Assembly (NCBI GenBank): GCA_963682025.1
Contig: OY821521.1
Location: forward strand, 98,261,354 to 98,325,353
Direction: 5' to 3'
DNA: 64,000 bases
From: Cordilura impudica
Lineage: Eukaryota > Arthropoda > Insecta > Diptera > Scathophagidae
Shown: in pieces, positions 46,329 to 57,999 of the stretch
How positions within the stretch are numbered: the first letter of the stretch is position 1
Layout: the number at the start of each line of letters is the position of its first letter
Position numbers and translations under genes: made by a program
The notes under the pieces: model-generated
Database searches by the model: none
Seen by the model: only the letters and a program-made list of their open reading frames with translations
What the model was told of the DNA's origin: nothing

Positions 46329-46340
46329 TGACAGCTGTCA
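46329..46340. promoter_or_regulatory. Perfect palindrome TGACAGCTGTCA upstream of the zinc-finger gene
   Basis: This 12-bp perfect palindrome combines two opposed TGACAG half-sites, a motif bound by the Homothorax/Meis TALE homeodomain family, with a central CAGCTG E-box. It lies about 450 bp upstream of the zinc-finger start codon. Binding is not shown by sequence alone. Confidence 0.35.
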
Positions 46341-46422
46341 GTGCCTTTTTGTTGTGGTAAAAATATACCGTCAAGAGAATGAACATAAAAAAAGATTGGA
46401 AAAATCCCTCAGAAAAGAAAAA

Positions 46423-46428
46423 TCAGTC
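46423..46428 (+). promoter_or_regulatory. Candidate initiator for the zinc-finger gene
   Basis: TCAGTC matches the fly initiator consensus about 355 bp upstream of the ATG. There is no DPE at +28 and no clear TATA box, so support is weak and positional only. Confidence 0.25.
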
Positions 46429-46779
46429 AAGCTTAGTGGTTGTTAGTTTTGTTTTTGAAACAGTTATAAATTTATTTGGAAATAAAACAAGGCCTTAATT
46501 ATTGTTCATTAAACGATATATGAAAAGAATATAGATATATACAAAGTGAAATTTTACTTATAAAAAGTATAAGAAAGAATTTAAAAAAGTACATTGTTAA
46601 TTTTAGCACATACTTTTGGATTAGTAAATCAAGGGAACGCCCACCTAAAAATAGAAACGAAGGCGTAAAAATACAATTAAGGAAATTTCAAACTGTAAAC
46701 TTTAGATGAAGTATGTGGATGATATGAACTAAAATTGAAGACCATTAACACAATTTGATAAATTACAGATATTTGGAAA

Positions 46780-48249
46780 ATGGCTGCCTTAAGTGACACG
46801 CCCACGATACAAAAATCAACGCCACAGGCTGGTGTCTCAATAAAATTAGAACAGGGTGTGTTATATGAAAATGAATATGGGAGTGTTAACCAAAAATTTG
46901 TGAGGCGGGGGAACCCGAATATGAAATGTGAATTAAGCCAAACACCCACTACCTTGGACAATGCGAGTTACACCTCTGCCAGTGGAAATAATCTTTTGAA
47001 TATAACTGACAAGATATTTGAACCAAGTATAGAAATAAAATGTGAACCTCCAGTAGATATTGATGATACTTTTGCGGACGAAGAACGAGATGAGAGCACA
47101 AGTTTAAATTCCGAATCCGAAAAAAGTCCTGTTACACCTAACCTTATATCTCCACAAATACGGCTTACACCAACAAGCAAACTTATAGCGCCTCCTAACG
47201 CAATACCAGCCGAGGGAACACATGACAAACGAAGATATGTTTGTCTTTATGAAAATTGTACTAAAAGTTATGGCAAAAGCTCACACTTAAGATCTCATCT
47301 AACGTGGCATACTGGTATTAAGCCTTTTGTATGTAAAGAAGCTGGTTGTGGTAAAGGGTTTACACGATCAGATGAACTTAATCGACATATAAGAACTCAT
47401 ACTGGCGAAAAACCGTTTGAATGTGTACAATGTACTAAAAAGTTCTCTAGGAGTGATCATTTAACGAAACATTTGGCCACTCATAGCAAACAATTGTCGG
47501 CAAGTAATAGTACACCTACGAAAAGAGTTAAAGTAAAGAAAACATTACGTCCATGTACAATCAGAAAAGTCAACCAACCTGCTTTTACACCAGTTTTAAT
47601 AAAATTCGTAACGGAAAATGTGGATAATAAGTTAGCTAATTCAGATGACAGTCATTATATGCCCGGTTTTGTAGAAAATATGCGAGCTAAAGGGCTTCCA
47701 CCACCAGAAAATCGCACAAACATCGATGAAGAAGAATCCACTAGAGAACCCATTAAAATTAAATTGGAAAAACCTGGTAACAGTGATGATTATCAAATAG
47801 TGGCTCGACAACGCGAAAACGATACTGCTAGTCCCTCCGGCTTAGTGATACCTGCTATTAAAATGGAGCCGGAAGTTTTAATTAAACCCGAACCCATTGA
47901 GGAATTGAGTGCAGAACCGCAGGTTACTTATGAAAATGAACCGGATGATGATGCTATTATGCCTGAAGCTAATTTGCCACCAATGTCATCAACAATTGCG
48001 CCAGCTGCAAAAAAAAATTACCCTATTTTGACGCCAACCTTCAATCCCAATGCTGATACCGTTTACGATCCATCCCGACCATTTCCTTGTAGCCAGTGCA
48101 CGAAATGTTTTAAACGTCAAGATGATCTCAATCGTCATATGAGAACTCATACAGGCGAAAAGCCATTTGCCTGCAATGAATGTGAAAGGCGTTTTATGCG
48201 TAGTGACCACTTAAAAAAACACATGAATACCCATACAAGGGTAAGATGA
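46780..48249 (+). CDS. Five-finger C2H2 zinc-finger protein with Sp/KLF-type finger triplet
   Basis: This is an intact single-exon frame of 489 residues. Three adjacent C2H2 fingers lie at residues 155-177 (C-x4-C), 185-207 (C-x4-C) and 215-235 (C-x2-C). They carry Sp/KLF signature segments: [13 protein letters not shown], then [20 protein letters not shown], then [15 protein letters not shown]. Two more fingers, 437-457 and 465-485, follow a roughly 200-residue acidic and proline-rich linker and end four residues before the stop. Five psi-K-x-E sumoylation-type motifs are present (IKLE 21, IKCE 86, IKLE 327, IKME 360, IKPE 368). It is probably a nuclear sequence-specific transcription regulator binding GC/GT-box-like DNA (inference from finger type). 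It is divergently arranged to zip. From memory, an Sp/KLF-like gene (CG3065) lies near zip in Drosophila; I could not verify this. The ATG context GAAAATGG is good. A 5' non-coding exon ending at the ATTACAG just upstream is possible. Confidence 0.93.
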   Translation: MAALSDTPTIQKSTPQAGVSIKLEQGVLYENEYGSVNQKFVRRGNPNMKCELSQTPTTLDNASYTSASGNNLLNITDKIFEPSIEIKCEPPVDIDDTFADEERDESTSLNSESEKSPVTPNLISPQIRLTPTSKLIAPPNAIPAEGTHDKRRYVCLYENCTKSYGKSSHLRSHLTWHTGIKPFVCKEAGCGKGFTRSDELNRHIRTHTGEKPFECVQCTKKFSRSDHLTKHLATHSKQLSASNSTPTKRVKVKKTLRPCTIRKVNQPAFTPVLIKFVTENVDNKLANSDDSHYMPGFVENMRAKGLPPPENRTNIDEEESTREPIKIKLEKPGNSDDYQIVARQRENDTASPSGLVIPAIKMEPEVLIKPEPIEELSAEPQVTYENEPDDDAIMPEANLPPMSSTIAPAAKKNYPILTPTFNPNADTVYDPSRPFPCSQCTKCFKRQDDLNRHMRTHTGEKPFACNECERRFMRSDHLKKHMNTHTRVR

Positions 48250-48274
48250 GTTGGTAAAAAGTCGTGATTAATTA

Positions 48275-48280
48275 AATAAA
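48275..48280 (+). terminator. Possible polyadenylation signal AATAAA of the zinc-finger gene
   Basis: AATAAA begins 26 bp after the stop codon. In such AT-rich DNA the hexamer is common by chance, so the true cleavage site may be further on. Confidence 0.3.
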
Positions 48281-48604
48281 ATTATAGTGTTTAAGGAGAC
48301 TTAAAATAATTGATTCCGTACATTTATCATACGCTAAAAGGTAATATATAAATTTAAGACTAAATATGTGTGGTACTCCAAAACTTTGTAACATAGGAAA
48401 AAAATAATACAAAATTGGAAACCAAGCCAGCAAACTCTGAGCGCTCACAGATATACTCTTAGATGTCTCTGCGAGATTATGTTTATCGATCTTCTTAGAA
48501 ATCTATATTTTTTTCGGAGAAAAATTCGATAGACTCACTTCTTTGTATTAGACATTTCCATTGGTAGGAAGATAAAAAATATTAAATTTTTGAGCCTATC
48601 GCCT

Positions 48605-48815
48605 GGTTTACACTATGTCATTTTTGCCAATTGTTGTCAGTGTAATAAAAACAAGTTCTATTATAGTGTCACTTGCAACACCTCCCAACACTTGACATTA
48701 AAAATGAAATTGCTACCAACATGTTGGTAATTTCTTATGGGCTAAAGATCGGATTTTTTTTTTGTCAGCTTATAAGATGTAACAAAACCATAATAGACAT
48801 GACATAGTGAAAACC
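48605..48815. mobile_element. Small MITE downstream of the zinc-finger gene
   Basis: GGTTTACACTATGTCATTTT at the left and its imperfect reverse complement GACATAGTGAAAACC at the right give 16 of 17 matching terminal bases. 211 bp, non-coding, target duplication unclear. Confidence 0.6.
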
Positions 48816-48927
48816 AAAAATGAGTTTGTTGGCTGAAAAAAAATATTTTCAATATTAAAACAACAAAAATAATTAAATTTAAAAAGTCAGGAAATGCTTT
48901 TTATTAAAAAAATAATATTTATGTGTA

Positions 48928-51014
48928 GTGTCGGACAAAAGTATTCACAAACGTTGTTTTCTCATTTATTTATTTGCAATCTATTTTTCAATAAGCAAAT
49001 TAGCTTATTTTAGGGGGCAATACCGCGATCGGTTCCAAATTTTCACCATTTATATTACGTTTTATTGTGATTCCAGCAGAATATTTTTCGTCGGTGACTC
49101 CTGTCTCGCGATTTATTTCGATTTTTAGTTCTAAAATTGAATTGCTTGTACCTATGTAAGTCGTCTATTATTGTATCGGAACAGAATGTATATCATTATA
49201 AAGGTAACCGAAATGTCTTTTAAATGAAAAACATTAACCCATTATGGACCAAATTAAGATTATATACTATTTTATATGGAGTTAATTGGAAAAATTACAT
49301 TTCAATAAAACGCTCAAATAAATTCATTTTCAAGACATTGAGCTTTCATTTAAGACATAATTTGATATCTGAACCCTTTAAATAACAGATATATTACTTA
49401 TAAAAATTCAATATTCTTTTTCTTCATTTTTTTTTTATAAAAATGAAATACATATAAATTGCAAATTCTTTAGAAAAAGTCACGCGTAGAAAATCGGGAG
49501 ACTGTCGTATGCCTACGATTGCAAAAGTTCTACAAAAATCTACAATATATATGCATATATACAAATAAATATCTTCCAAAAATCTGACATAATTATCGAC
49601 CTTGGATATATATATATATATTTTTTATGATAGCAATAAGTTCCTCATGGCTACGGTTCTTAACTGGCACTATGAAACATTTACCACTTACTCTTTCCAC
49701 ACCTTCAAAAACCCACGTGCCGTTGACAAAGTGACCCCGATGGTACTTCCTTTTTCCCACTTTTGATTCATATATTTCGACAATAATGGCAAGGTCCGCC
49801 GATTTTTAAATTTATGTGGAAAGAGCCGAAAATAACTACTTCATGGCAGTTTGATGTTCGATTTTCATCCCCTCCATAAAAAATAAGTGGTGAGTTTGAA
49901 TTAAACAGACATGCAATCCTAATGCTTTGTATATTAATAGATGTGATCGTGCAAAAAAAGTTTACGCACGCATCGTTAATAACATCTTATTTTATTAAGC
50001 TGTTTAAATGATAAAACGAATTATTTAATTAAAATGGAAATTTAAAGAATTTTACCTCCACGACCACCCATCAATATTGTCCTACCCCTTCCGTTAGGAT
50101 CAAACCTCAATCCACCAAGGCTATCATATGCCGAGTAACTCTACCATCTTCCTGACCCCCAAACAAAGCATAGAGCTTTATATGTTCGTTAATTTCCATA
50201 TTATTTGAGATTGTAAAGCAGAAGAAATTAAACTTGGTAAATTGTCACGGTAACGAAACGGTAGTAATAAAAAAATACTTACAAATTTGATTTAAACAAA
50301 AAAATAATAAAACATATTCTTTTACTCAAATTATGTACGCGCTATTTACGCGATTTGTTCTATTTTTGGGTAATGAATAAAAAGCTATTGCTATAATATA
50401 TAATAAAATATATTAAAAAATGTAACTCTTAAGAATATGTTATATCGGGCTATGCTTTTTCCGTAAAAACTGCTTACAAATCTATAAGAATGTGGATAAA
50501 ATCCATCTTTAGCTCCTAATATTTCCAGCGCTTAAAGAGTTAAGCATACATCAAAATGCAGTTTATGATCACTGATTTTTTGTGTTTTGGTAATTACAAA
50601 CGTTAAATTAGTTATTTTATGAGATGCAATGGGTTAATGACTTTTTTATACCAAATAAGTCACGGAAATAAGCTTTTAAATGGTGTATATAACAATGTTA
50701 CATAAAAATCAAAATTTTGGAGGTCCATAACTCGGAAAATAAGCCTCGCACAAAAAAATATTTATTCTAAATCAACCCAAAAACTCTGCAAAGAAAATCG
50801 GTATATTGGCCCTAAAATAGATTTGTTCCCCTTATTGAAATCTAGTGATACAATACTAAAAACTTTGAATTGCCAAACTAAATATACTAGTATGAATAAT
50901 TTTGTCCTAATTAAAACGGATCCATATAATTAACTGTAATTATAATTTTTGATAATATTTGATTATTTTTTTTCAGTATTTCAATACTTTTGAGAATACT
51001 TTTGTCCGGCTCTG
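48928..51014. mobile_element. 2.1-kb Tc1/mariner-type element with TA flanks, no own transposase seen
   Basis: Left TGTCGGACAAAAGTATTCAC and right (reverse complement) GCCGGACAAAAGTATTCTCA are inverted, with TA at 48926-48927 and 51015-51016. A subterminal block (CTATTTTAGGG..CAATA.CCG.GAT) also pairs between 49005-49035 and about 50795-50830. The middle carries a Merlin-type fragment, probably a nested insertion. Confidence 0.6.
49615..49815 (-). pseudogene. Merlin (IS1016/ISXO2-like) transposase fragment
   Basis: Minus-strand frames read IGGP then VEIYESKVGKRKYHRGHFVN and GTWVFEGVERVSGKCFIVPV, KNRSHEELIAIIKNI. This is the ISXO2-like domain core of Merlin transposases (VEIDESKFGKRKYHRG type). 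The first catalytic Asp of EIDES is Tyr here (codon TAT, 49772-49770). A frameshift lies just upstream and the rest of the domain is not found, so it is dead. Confidence 0.8.
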
Positions 51015-51201
51015 TATTTTTTTTTAATATTTAAACAACTGCAGTATGAAAAATAGTTGAAATATTTTTTTTTCTCAGATATTAATTAAAATCGAGGTAA
51101 TGATATTTGAGATTATTTCATTAACGGAATTTGGATTTTATCATTAAATGCATTTTAACGGGAATATTAATGATATTTAAATTTAAATGGTAACCGACGT
51201 A

Positions 51202-51426
51202 CAGTGCTACCTCGGCAAACGCACCCCTTCATTATTGTAACTCGTTATTTTTTTTTTTTTTTTTAATTAAAAAAGTAAGTAAGTTTATAATAGATTTTTT
51301 AAGTAACTTTAAAAATTGTAAAAATTAATATTTATATTTCAAATTAGTGGTGATGGCCTGAAATCTTTGGCTCGGTGTTTTCAACAGTCTCGATTTCTAT
51401 TAGTTGCGTTAACGGAGGTAGCACTG
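51202..51426. mobile_element. 225-bp MITE with TA duplication, pogo/Tc1-like
   Basis: CAGTGCTACCTCGGCAAACG and (reverse complement) CAGTGCTACCTCCGTTAACG form the inverted ends, with TA on both sides (51200-51201, 51427-51428). CAGT-CTACCTCG-type ends resemble pogo/Tigger-related elements (inference). Confidence 0.85.
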
Positions 51427-52640
51427 TATATTTATTTGCATATAATATTATGTATGTTTATTAAACTGCAATGAGTGATTTTTTTTTGTTAAAAAAGTGT
51501 TTTTTTTTACTTACTTTAAAGGAATATTAAATTTTTATACCCATTATTATTATCAGGAGTATGTCAGTGACCTCCGACAAAAGGGTTGTGTCAAAAACGG
51601 TGGATTCTGGTACTTAAAAGGGTGTAGAATCTTTAAATGCATTTTTTTTCTCAAAACTTAATTTGAACTTAATTTCCCTTTTCTCGGAGGTCACATATAT
51701 TGTATTGTCTTGGCAAGTGTTGCGAAACAAATATACCTTCTTAGGAACTGTTCTAGAATCTATTCTATATTCCGTGATTTTTTTAAATTTTCAGTTTTTA
51801 AGACCGTTTTTAGGAGTCATTAATAACAAATATTTAATTTATGGAAGCTATAACATTATGTATCATTAGCTGCCGATATAATAAAAGCTACATTTTAGAA
51901 GCATAACATGATTCCAGTAGTTCCAAGGATACTATTCAATAATCGTGGCCATTTTAGAATGTATTATAAAATTTTTGCTCCTACATTTTATTTGCAGTTT
52001 ACAAATACAGCTAACGGTCAACTTGAACGGATTGTAGATTGGTAACAATATTATTCACGCCTCCGCATTAAATTAATGCTAATTGTCCTCCTTCACTTAA
52101 AATAATAACACTAAAGCAAATACTACAAATGATTTTCTTGGTCGAGAATACGTGTTTGTCTATTTATAATTTACTATTGTAACATACGAGTATGCATAAC
52201 TCTATAACAAATTATATATTGTTTATAAAATTTAAAAGTTTTCTAAAGCAATACTCCAAACGACGTACTACTAGGATTGCTTTTATTGAACAGGTTCAAC
52301 TTTCGCATTAAGAATAAAATAACATGGCTTTAAAATTTTCTTATTAATAAAGTCGCTCAAATCACATTTATGGGATAAAATGTTGTTCTTTAGTGTTTAT
52401 CATAATCCGACTACACAAACATTTATGTCAGTAAAATGATTATATTAAATTAACTTTATTATTTCTTTAAATTTAAGCTGTAATTTGTGAATGTTAAGAT
52501 TTCTGTTTGTATATTATATTTCAAATAAATTATTTATAAACGTTAAATGTATTCGACTGTCTTTTAACGTTGCCGAGGCATGTGATGTGAAATGATTTAA
52601 GCTATTTTAGAAATTAAATTATGTTTTTGATAAGCTTACT
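51427..52640. other. AT-rich interval with one 19-bp inverted repeat
   Basis: GTGACCTCCGACAAAAGGG (51567-51585) is mirrored at 51676-51694 with one mismatch, leaving a 90-bp loop. Nothing else was recognised. Confidence 0.5.

Positions 52641-52690
<50 letters not shown>
52641..52690. repeat. (GT)n microsatellite
   Basis: About 24 GT units with one interruption (GTGTATGTGT). Confidence 0.97.
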
Positions 52691-52691
<1 letters not shown>

Positions 52692-52692
<1 letters not shown>

Positions 52693-53444
52693 GAGTGGCA
52701 GCAGCACCTAAAACAACATTTTCCTAATAGCTACATAGTATATTCCTCTTAAGTCGTATAAAAAATTTAATATTACGGTATGTTTTTTTTTTTTTAGAAA
52801 TTAGACCAAAATTACTTTATTAAAGACACAAAACGTATAAGGTGTTACGCCTATTTTTATGAATTTCATTTTGTGTTTCAAATTCTAATTTTTGCTGCCC
52901 TCTGACCTTCTTTATTATTAACTTAACCCTTTAATGTACCAATTTCTTTTTGCTATATTTGAAAATATATGATTTTTTGATAAATCGACTATTAGATTAT
53001 TTAAACTTGTTATAAAAATTTACAAATATTAAAATTTTTACAATTTTAGACCATGGTAACAGAGTTTGATTTCAAATGTAGTATCGAAATTTTTCGATGC
53101 TTTAAATGCCATGTTACTCTTTTGTCCTAATATTAATTACACTTTCTTCCTTTAATAAGCCACAAAAATGCTTGAATTGATTTTAATTTTGAAGCGTTTG
53201 AATAGGTAGACTTCTTTAAAGCAAATTCGACACTGAATTTTATGCTCAGGTATAATGCGTGTAATAATTATTTTTTTTCCAAATTTATTATTATTATTTT
53301 TTAAAATCTAACCATGTTGTATTGTGGTTAATTTAAAGTAACATGACGTCACTTATTAATACGAAGGCGGATCAATTAAGCTGAAAATTACGTAAAAATT
53401 TACAACATTTTTGGCCAACCGGGGAGTGAAAGTGCGCGAGATAT
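52692..53444. other. AT-rich interval, nothing recognised
   Basis: No structure supported. Confidence 0.4.
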
Positions 53445-53930
53445 TTGATGTTTTGTGATTTCGATATTAGAAAGCTGTCCGACCATAAACGCAATCGTGT
53501 CACAACTTCAAATGAGAGTTTGGAGTTGTTCAATCGCAATTCCGAAGAGTTTTTGCGCCGTTTAATAACGGTATATGAAACAATAAAAACATACCGGAGA
53601 CAAACAAGCGAACCGGCGCCGAAGCAAGGCAAGGTGGGCTTAAGAAGAAACTTCTTTTTCATCAAGACAATGCATGGGGGCACACTTGTGCAGTGCCATG
53701 GCAAAATTCCGTGAAGTGGGCTACGAATTGATACCTCATCCACCATATTCTCCGGATTTAGCCCCCAGTGACTATTTTCAAACCTAATAATATTGCTTGG
53801 TGGAGATTAAGCTCCAATGATGAAATCATTGATCAAACAAAATTCTGCTTGGAATATTATTATTATTTGGAAAATGTGAAAAACGTTTGCAAAGTGCATT
53901 GAACTAGAAGCAGACTATACAAGTTACAGA
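53445..53930 (+). pseudogene. mariner transposase fragment
   Basis: SDHKRNRVTTSNESLELFNR then NSEEFLRRLITVYET (first catalytic block; the usual D of VDET is Y), QTSEPAPKQGKVGLRR, LHQDNAWGHTC-like text in a shifted frame, AMAKFREVGYELIPHPPYSP and DLAPSDYF. RLSSNDEIIDQTKFC-like text follows after a deletion. It is close to the fragment at 6649 but lacks its intact C-terminus. Confidence 0.75.
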
Positions 53931-54609
53931 TTTATTGCAGATATTTTTATATACTCAGTATGAATTATTCTTACTATGCATTTAAAAACTAGTTTAAAAA
54001 TACAAGTTGTACTAAAGTGACAATTGACAATTGAAAAATAAGTCCACCCGCATTGATCAATATAGGGTTAACACCAAAAACAAGATAATCGGCTAAAAAA
54101 TTTCTGTCGTTTGCGTTTGGTTTCTTAACAACAACAATAACAATTGGCTTGAATATTCGTCAGAAGTGAACTTTGTTAGTTACTGCGCTGCCTGCCACAC
54201 CTTTTTCCTGTTTTCATATTGTTTATAAAAGTTTTTCAATGTTATATATATACATATACATACTTATACTCCAAGTGTTCACGTTTATTAGGGCGTTGTT
54301 AAAATTTTTGAAATAGCTACGCTTGTTCCCTTTATATTATATTTTTCATTATTGTTTTTTGGGCCCATCATATTGATATCATAGGCAACTTGGCAGACAT
54401 ACATACATATCATACGTACATACATATGTACCAAGTCAGAATGAGACAATAGGTAAATCACCAAATAGTTAAGTTGGTACAAGTGCAAGTGTAGTTGCTA
54501 AATGACAACCAAACCTATAAGTCAAATAATGGTTGGATTATCAAGGAAGAAATTTTAAGAAATATAAATTGAGAAAATTAGAGCTTCGTTGCTCAAGTTT
54601 TACCCCTTT
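53931..54609. other. AT-rich interval, nothing recognised
   Basis: TACATA simple repeats near 54245 and 54400-54430 only. Confidence 0.4.
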
Positions 54610-54790
54610 TTATACCCTATACCACTATGTGGTCGGGGTATAATGCGTTTATAATTACCAAAAATAATTAACCTGACCTATCTTTTATTATACCGATCTA
54701 TTCAGGATTATTTTCTGAGTCGATTTAAAAATTTTAATCAATCTACAGGTCGCAAATATGAATATATTTTAATGAAATTTGGTATATAAT
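54610..54790 (+). mobile_element. DINE-1/Helentron-like repeat, copy g (5' end only)
   Basis: It has TATACCCTATACCACTATGT, CAGGTCGCAAATATGAATAT and GAAATTTGGTATATAA, then stops matching. The GTCC tract is absent and the 3' two thirds are missing. Confidence 0.7.
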
Positions 54791-55429
54791 GCCGTTTTCT
54801 TTTCTGACAAAAAATGTCGCACTTTATTTGCACTTTTTTCGAAAAGTTTATTTTTTAATACATTCTGAATTAAAAGCAACCTTATCTTATACATCAATCG
54901 AAAGGTCTCAAAGTGCAGTGTTCATAAAATTCAAAAAATTTTTATTATTATACCCTTTGAAGCCATAGGGGTAAAATATCAAAAAAAGGGGAACAATGGG
55001 AAAATATTCTCACACTATGACCTGAAAGAAGTCAATGACTGCAATTTTTTGCGATTTACGAGGTCTCGACTTTGAGACCTTTCGATGATATATCATTTTT
55101 GTTATTTGCAAAAAATGATATTAACAAAATAGTAAATACGAATCTGTATTTCACAAAATATTTAAAATGCCATTTTATCCACGTTTGGGTTATGGGTGAA
55201 ATGGGTGAGCAAAAAAAAGAGGATTTTGTTTTAGTTTTTAATAATTCTCCTACAGTAGTAAGAGCTAGAGCGATTCCTATTTAATTTTAAGCCCACACGT
55301 GCTACTTAGGCTTGAATTTGGGATACACAACCTTTTTAATTTTAAGGTCATCAAACTACCCCTAAACTAATAACACTGTACAACAGCATTTTTGGAACAG
55401 AATGGCGACCCTATAATTCTGAAAGAGCA
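54791..55429. other. Interval with a 200-bp inverted-repeat hairpin
   Basis: ATCGAAAGGTCTCAAAGT at 54897-54914 is mirrored at 55069-55086. The flank GGTCTCGACTTTGAGACC is itself palindromic. A 70-codon frame at 55072-55284 is unrecognised. Otherwise nothing. Confidence 0.5.
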
Positions 55430-56345
55430 GATCATTTGTGTAGAATAAACTTATAGTCCAGCTGGTCTGAGTTTTTTTTACAGTGGGTCAGTTTTCTTTT
55501 TTTTTTGTTCGAAGGGAGAAGGAAAAAATGTTGTAAGTTAATGTCTGAGAGAATTATTGTCAGAGTTATATGTCGAATTTTATGAAGATCATTTTTGTGG
55601 AAGATCTTAACCCTCTAGCTCCTCTTAAAGGTCAATTAGACCCCTTTTGTGAGAAAATCAAAGAAAATCCTTTCAAATAGGACATTTAAGGATTAAAATA
55701 TTCTACGAAAATTTTTGCCGGAAAATTTCAGTGGGGGCCATCAAAGACACCAAAAAGTCTAAAGTTGTAAATAAAGCTCTTTACGCTTAACTAACTAACT
55801 AAAGCTCTTTACGCTTTATTAGCAAAATTACACGAGTAACTGCAAAATATTTGGAATTAATGATTGAGTTTGAAATTATTCAGGCTCAAGATCAAATGTT
55901 TTTACTTTATATAAAGCAAAAACATTGGCACATTTGTTTCAAAAAATTGATCTATATTCTGCATGACAGTTTATACAGCTGTTTCAGGAAGAGTCACCAA
56001 CCCTTATCAGTAACCAAAAGCAGTAGATAGTTTGTTTGGTAAAAAGTTAATTCAAGCAAACTATTTAAGCCTCTTCCAATATAACAAACTAAAATATAGA
56101 ACTTTGAAACAAATATCTTGAGCCTGAATAATTTCAAACTTAATCATTAAAATGATAAAGATCGAAAATAAGATTTTTTATTTTTATAAAAAATAATAAA
56201 ACTTGGAATTAACTAAAATAACTGTAGCTTGCACACTGAGTTCTCGCGTCTAGTCACCTCTGACGTACATATCGCGTGTAATTTTTACTAAAATTAAAAT
56301 AAAATAAATAGAAAAAAATCAATCATAATTGAGCTGAGACTAAGC

Positions 56346-57310
56346 ATGACGGAGTCTGTATGCAAATTAAGAGATTGGTTCTTTTTTTTTTTTGTTTATG
56401 GACATTTAACGCATCATCAAAGCAGAAGAAAGATATTCCCTACAATTGAAGAACCCTATTTCCTATTCTTTGGAATATGTTTTTCGTCTGAAGCTTGGAT
56501 ACCAAAAACTGTATTTACTACTTGCGAAAGTGCTCTATTGACCTGGTTCAAAGGCGGTACTAAAGCGCTGTCATTTTCCACACCTATGACATGTATTGAA
56601 CCTGAAGATCACAAATCAGATACATGCTATTCCTGCATAAATTACAAATTTGATAGATGCCAAAGGCGTGGTGCCTTAATGCGGTAATGACATACGAAGC
56701 AACAAATAATGTAATTTTATCAGCAGAGCGCTGCGAAGGTTTTCCGGCGCATCTATTGCCTACACATACATTTTCGGCCTATATGATACACACCAGAAAT
56801 AACAACGGCGGTAGAAAATTTATCAGATATAACTTACTTGGCTCTTGATGATTTAAACAATTGTCCTAATTCGATAGACCAAGCTTATTTTGATGATCTT
56901 GTAAGGGATTTAGAACTAACAAAGTGGAAAGCCGAAATATTATGTTCCAGATTGAAAAACAGGCATTTGATAAATATATATATATATATATATAAGTATA
57001 TTGATTCCTATAATTCCAAGTTGGAACAAAGGGCCATGCATTTGATAAAAGCCGATGTAAAAGTTACATTTCCAAGAAAAAGACACGCCGATCTGGAAAG
57101 TATTTTAAAAATTAAGAAGACCTTGTATACTCTTGCAGTTTTGAAAAGGTTCTGAAATATCTAAAGCTTCCACTTGACTCTTCTGCTTGGAGATTATTTA
57201 TAGATAGTTTAATACACAGCTTAAAAGCAGTTTTACTTCACAATGGAAACCAGCATCCATCAATACTGGTTGCGTATTCCACAAAAAAGGAGGAAACATA
57301 CGTAAATATT
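56346..57310 (+). pseudogene. Broken member of an uncharacterised arthropod/cnidarian repeat-associated protein family
   Basis: Pieces in order: WIPKTVFTTCESALLTWFKG then SFSTPMTCIEPEDHKSDTCY SCINYKFDR (a C-x2-C pair); then DLNNCPNSIDQAYFDDLVRD LELTKWKAEILCSRLKNRHL; KVTFPRKRHADLESI; and LDSSAWRLFIDSLIHSLKAV LLHNGNQHPSILVAYSTKKE ETY. I know this layout (a PM.W.EP.DH...CYFC block, then WKAELLGSRL, then WRLFIDSSKRSLKAVLLHNG) from many unannotated arthropod and cnidarian predicted proteins of likely mobile origin. Function is unknown to me. Three or more frameshifts and a TA-repeat insertion break it. The C-terminal half expected after KKEETY is replaced by the inner inverted repeat at 57332. Confidence 0.6.
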
Positions 57311-57390
57311 TCAAATCTTTTAAATAAAATTGAATTGAAGAGAGGAGTTAGAGGGTTAAGATCTTACACAAAAATGATCTTCATAAAATT

Positions 57391-57520
57391 AAAAAATTAA
57401 AATGAAAAATTTTAAATTAAAAACGAAAAATTAAATATTAAAAATTAAAAACTAAAAATGAAAAATTAAAAATGAAAATTGAAAAATTAAAAAATAAAAA
57501 TTTAAATTTAAATTATATAT
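57391..57520. repeat. AT-rich minisatellite, AAAAATTAAAAATGA type
   Basis: Irregular 7-15 bp units built on AAAAATTAAAAATG. It is inverted relative to the tract at 58098-58286. Confidence 0.8.
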
Positions 57521-57999
57521 AAAAGTTATAATTTCTATATTTAGTTTCTTACCTGCTATTATTATGAATTTTTTTGTATTAAATATATTCTTAAATTAAC
57601 ATATAACTAGCTGATTCAGATAATTTTTTTTTAAATTTGCTTATTTTTAATATTAATAATTTTTAACCAAGAATCATTTGATTTTTTTTTTTTTTTTTTG
57701 AATTATCGTATAACTTCTAAGGTCTCAAAACATTTTAATTGGGATTTAATTTGTATTATAACGCCGCTGCGTTAAATAATGAATTTCATTAGTGTTCTAT
57801 GAAGTACTTAGGGAACATGTAATCATAAAGTAATTACTTCTTTCAGTATCGGCAACAGTTTTTCACATTGGGTGTAATATTGAGTTTAAGACGCAGGTGG
57901 AGGGTATCAAAAAATTCGGCACAGCCGAATTTAACACTCTTGTTTTTATTTAGTATAATGCTCCCTACGACCAAAAAATGAAAACTTGAACTAACTGTA
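57521..57999. other. Interval inside the composite element, nothing recognised
   Basis: AT-rich. The segment 57896-57950 (GGGTATCAAAAAATTCGGCA, AGCCGAATTTAACACTCTTG) resembles a retroelement or Helitron end but has no partner here. Confidence 0.35.

Noticed and set aside
46423..46456. Inr plus DPE promoter for the zinc-finger gene
   Set aside because: The initiator matches but +28 to +32 is TTTTT, so the DPE is absent. Kept only as a weak initiator.
53372..53746. 124-codon minus-strand frame
   Set aside because: Antisense shadow of the mariner fragment on the plus strand.
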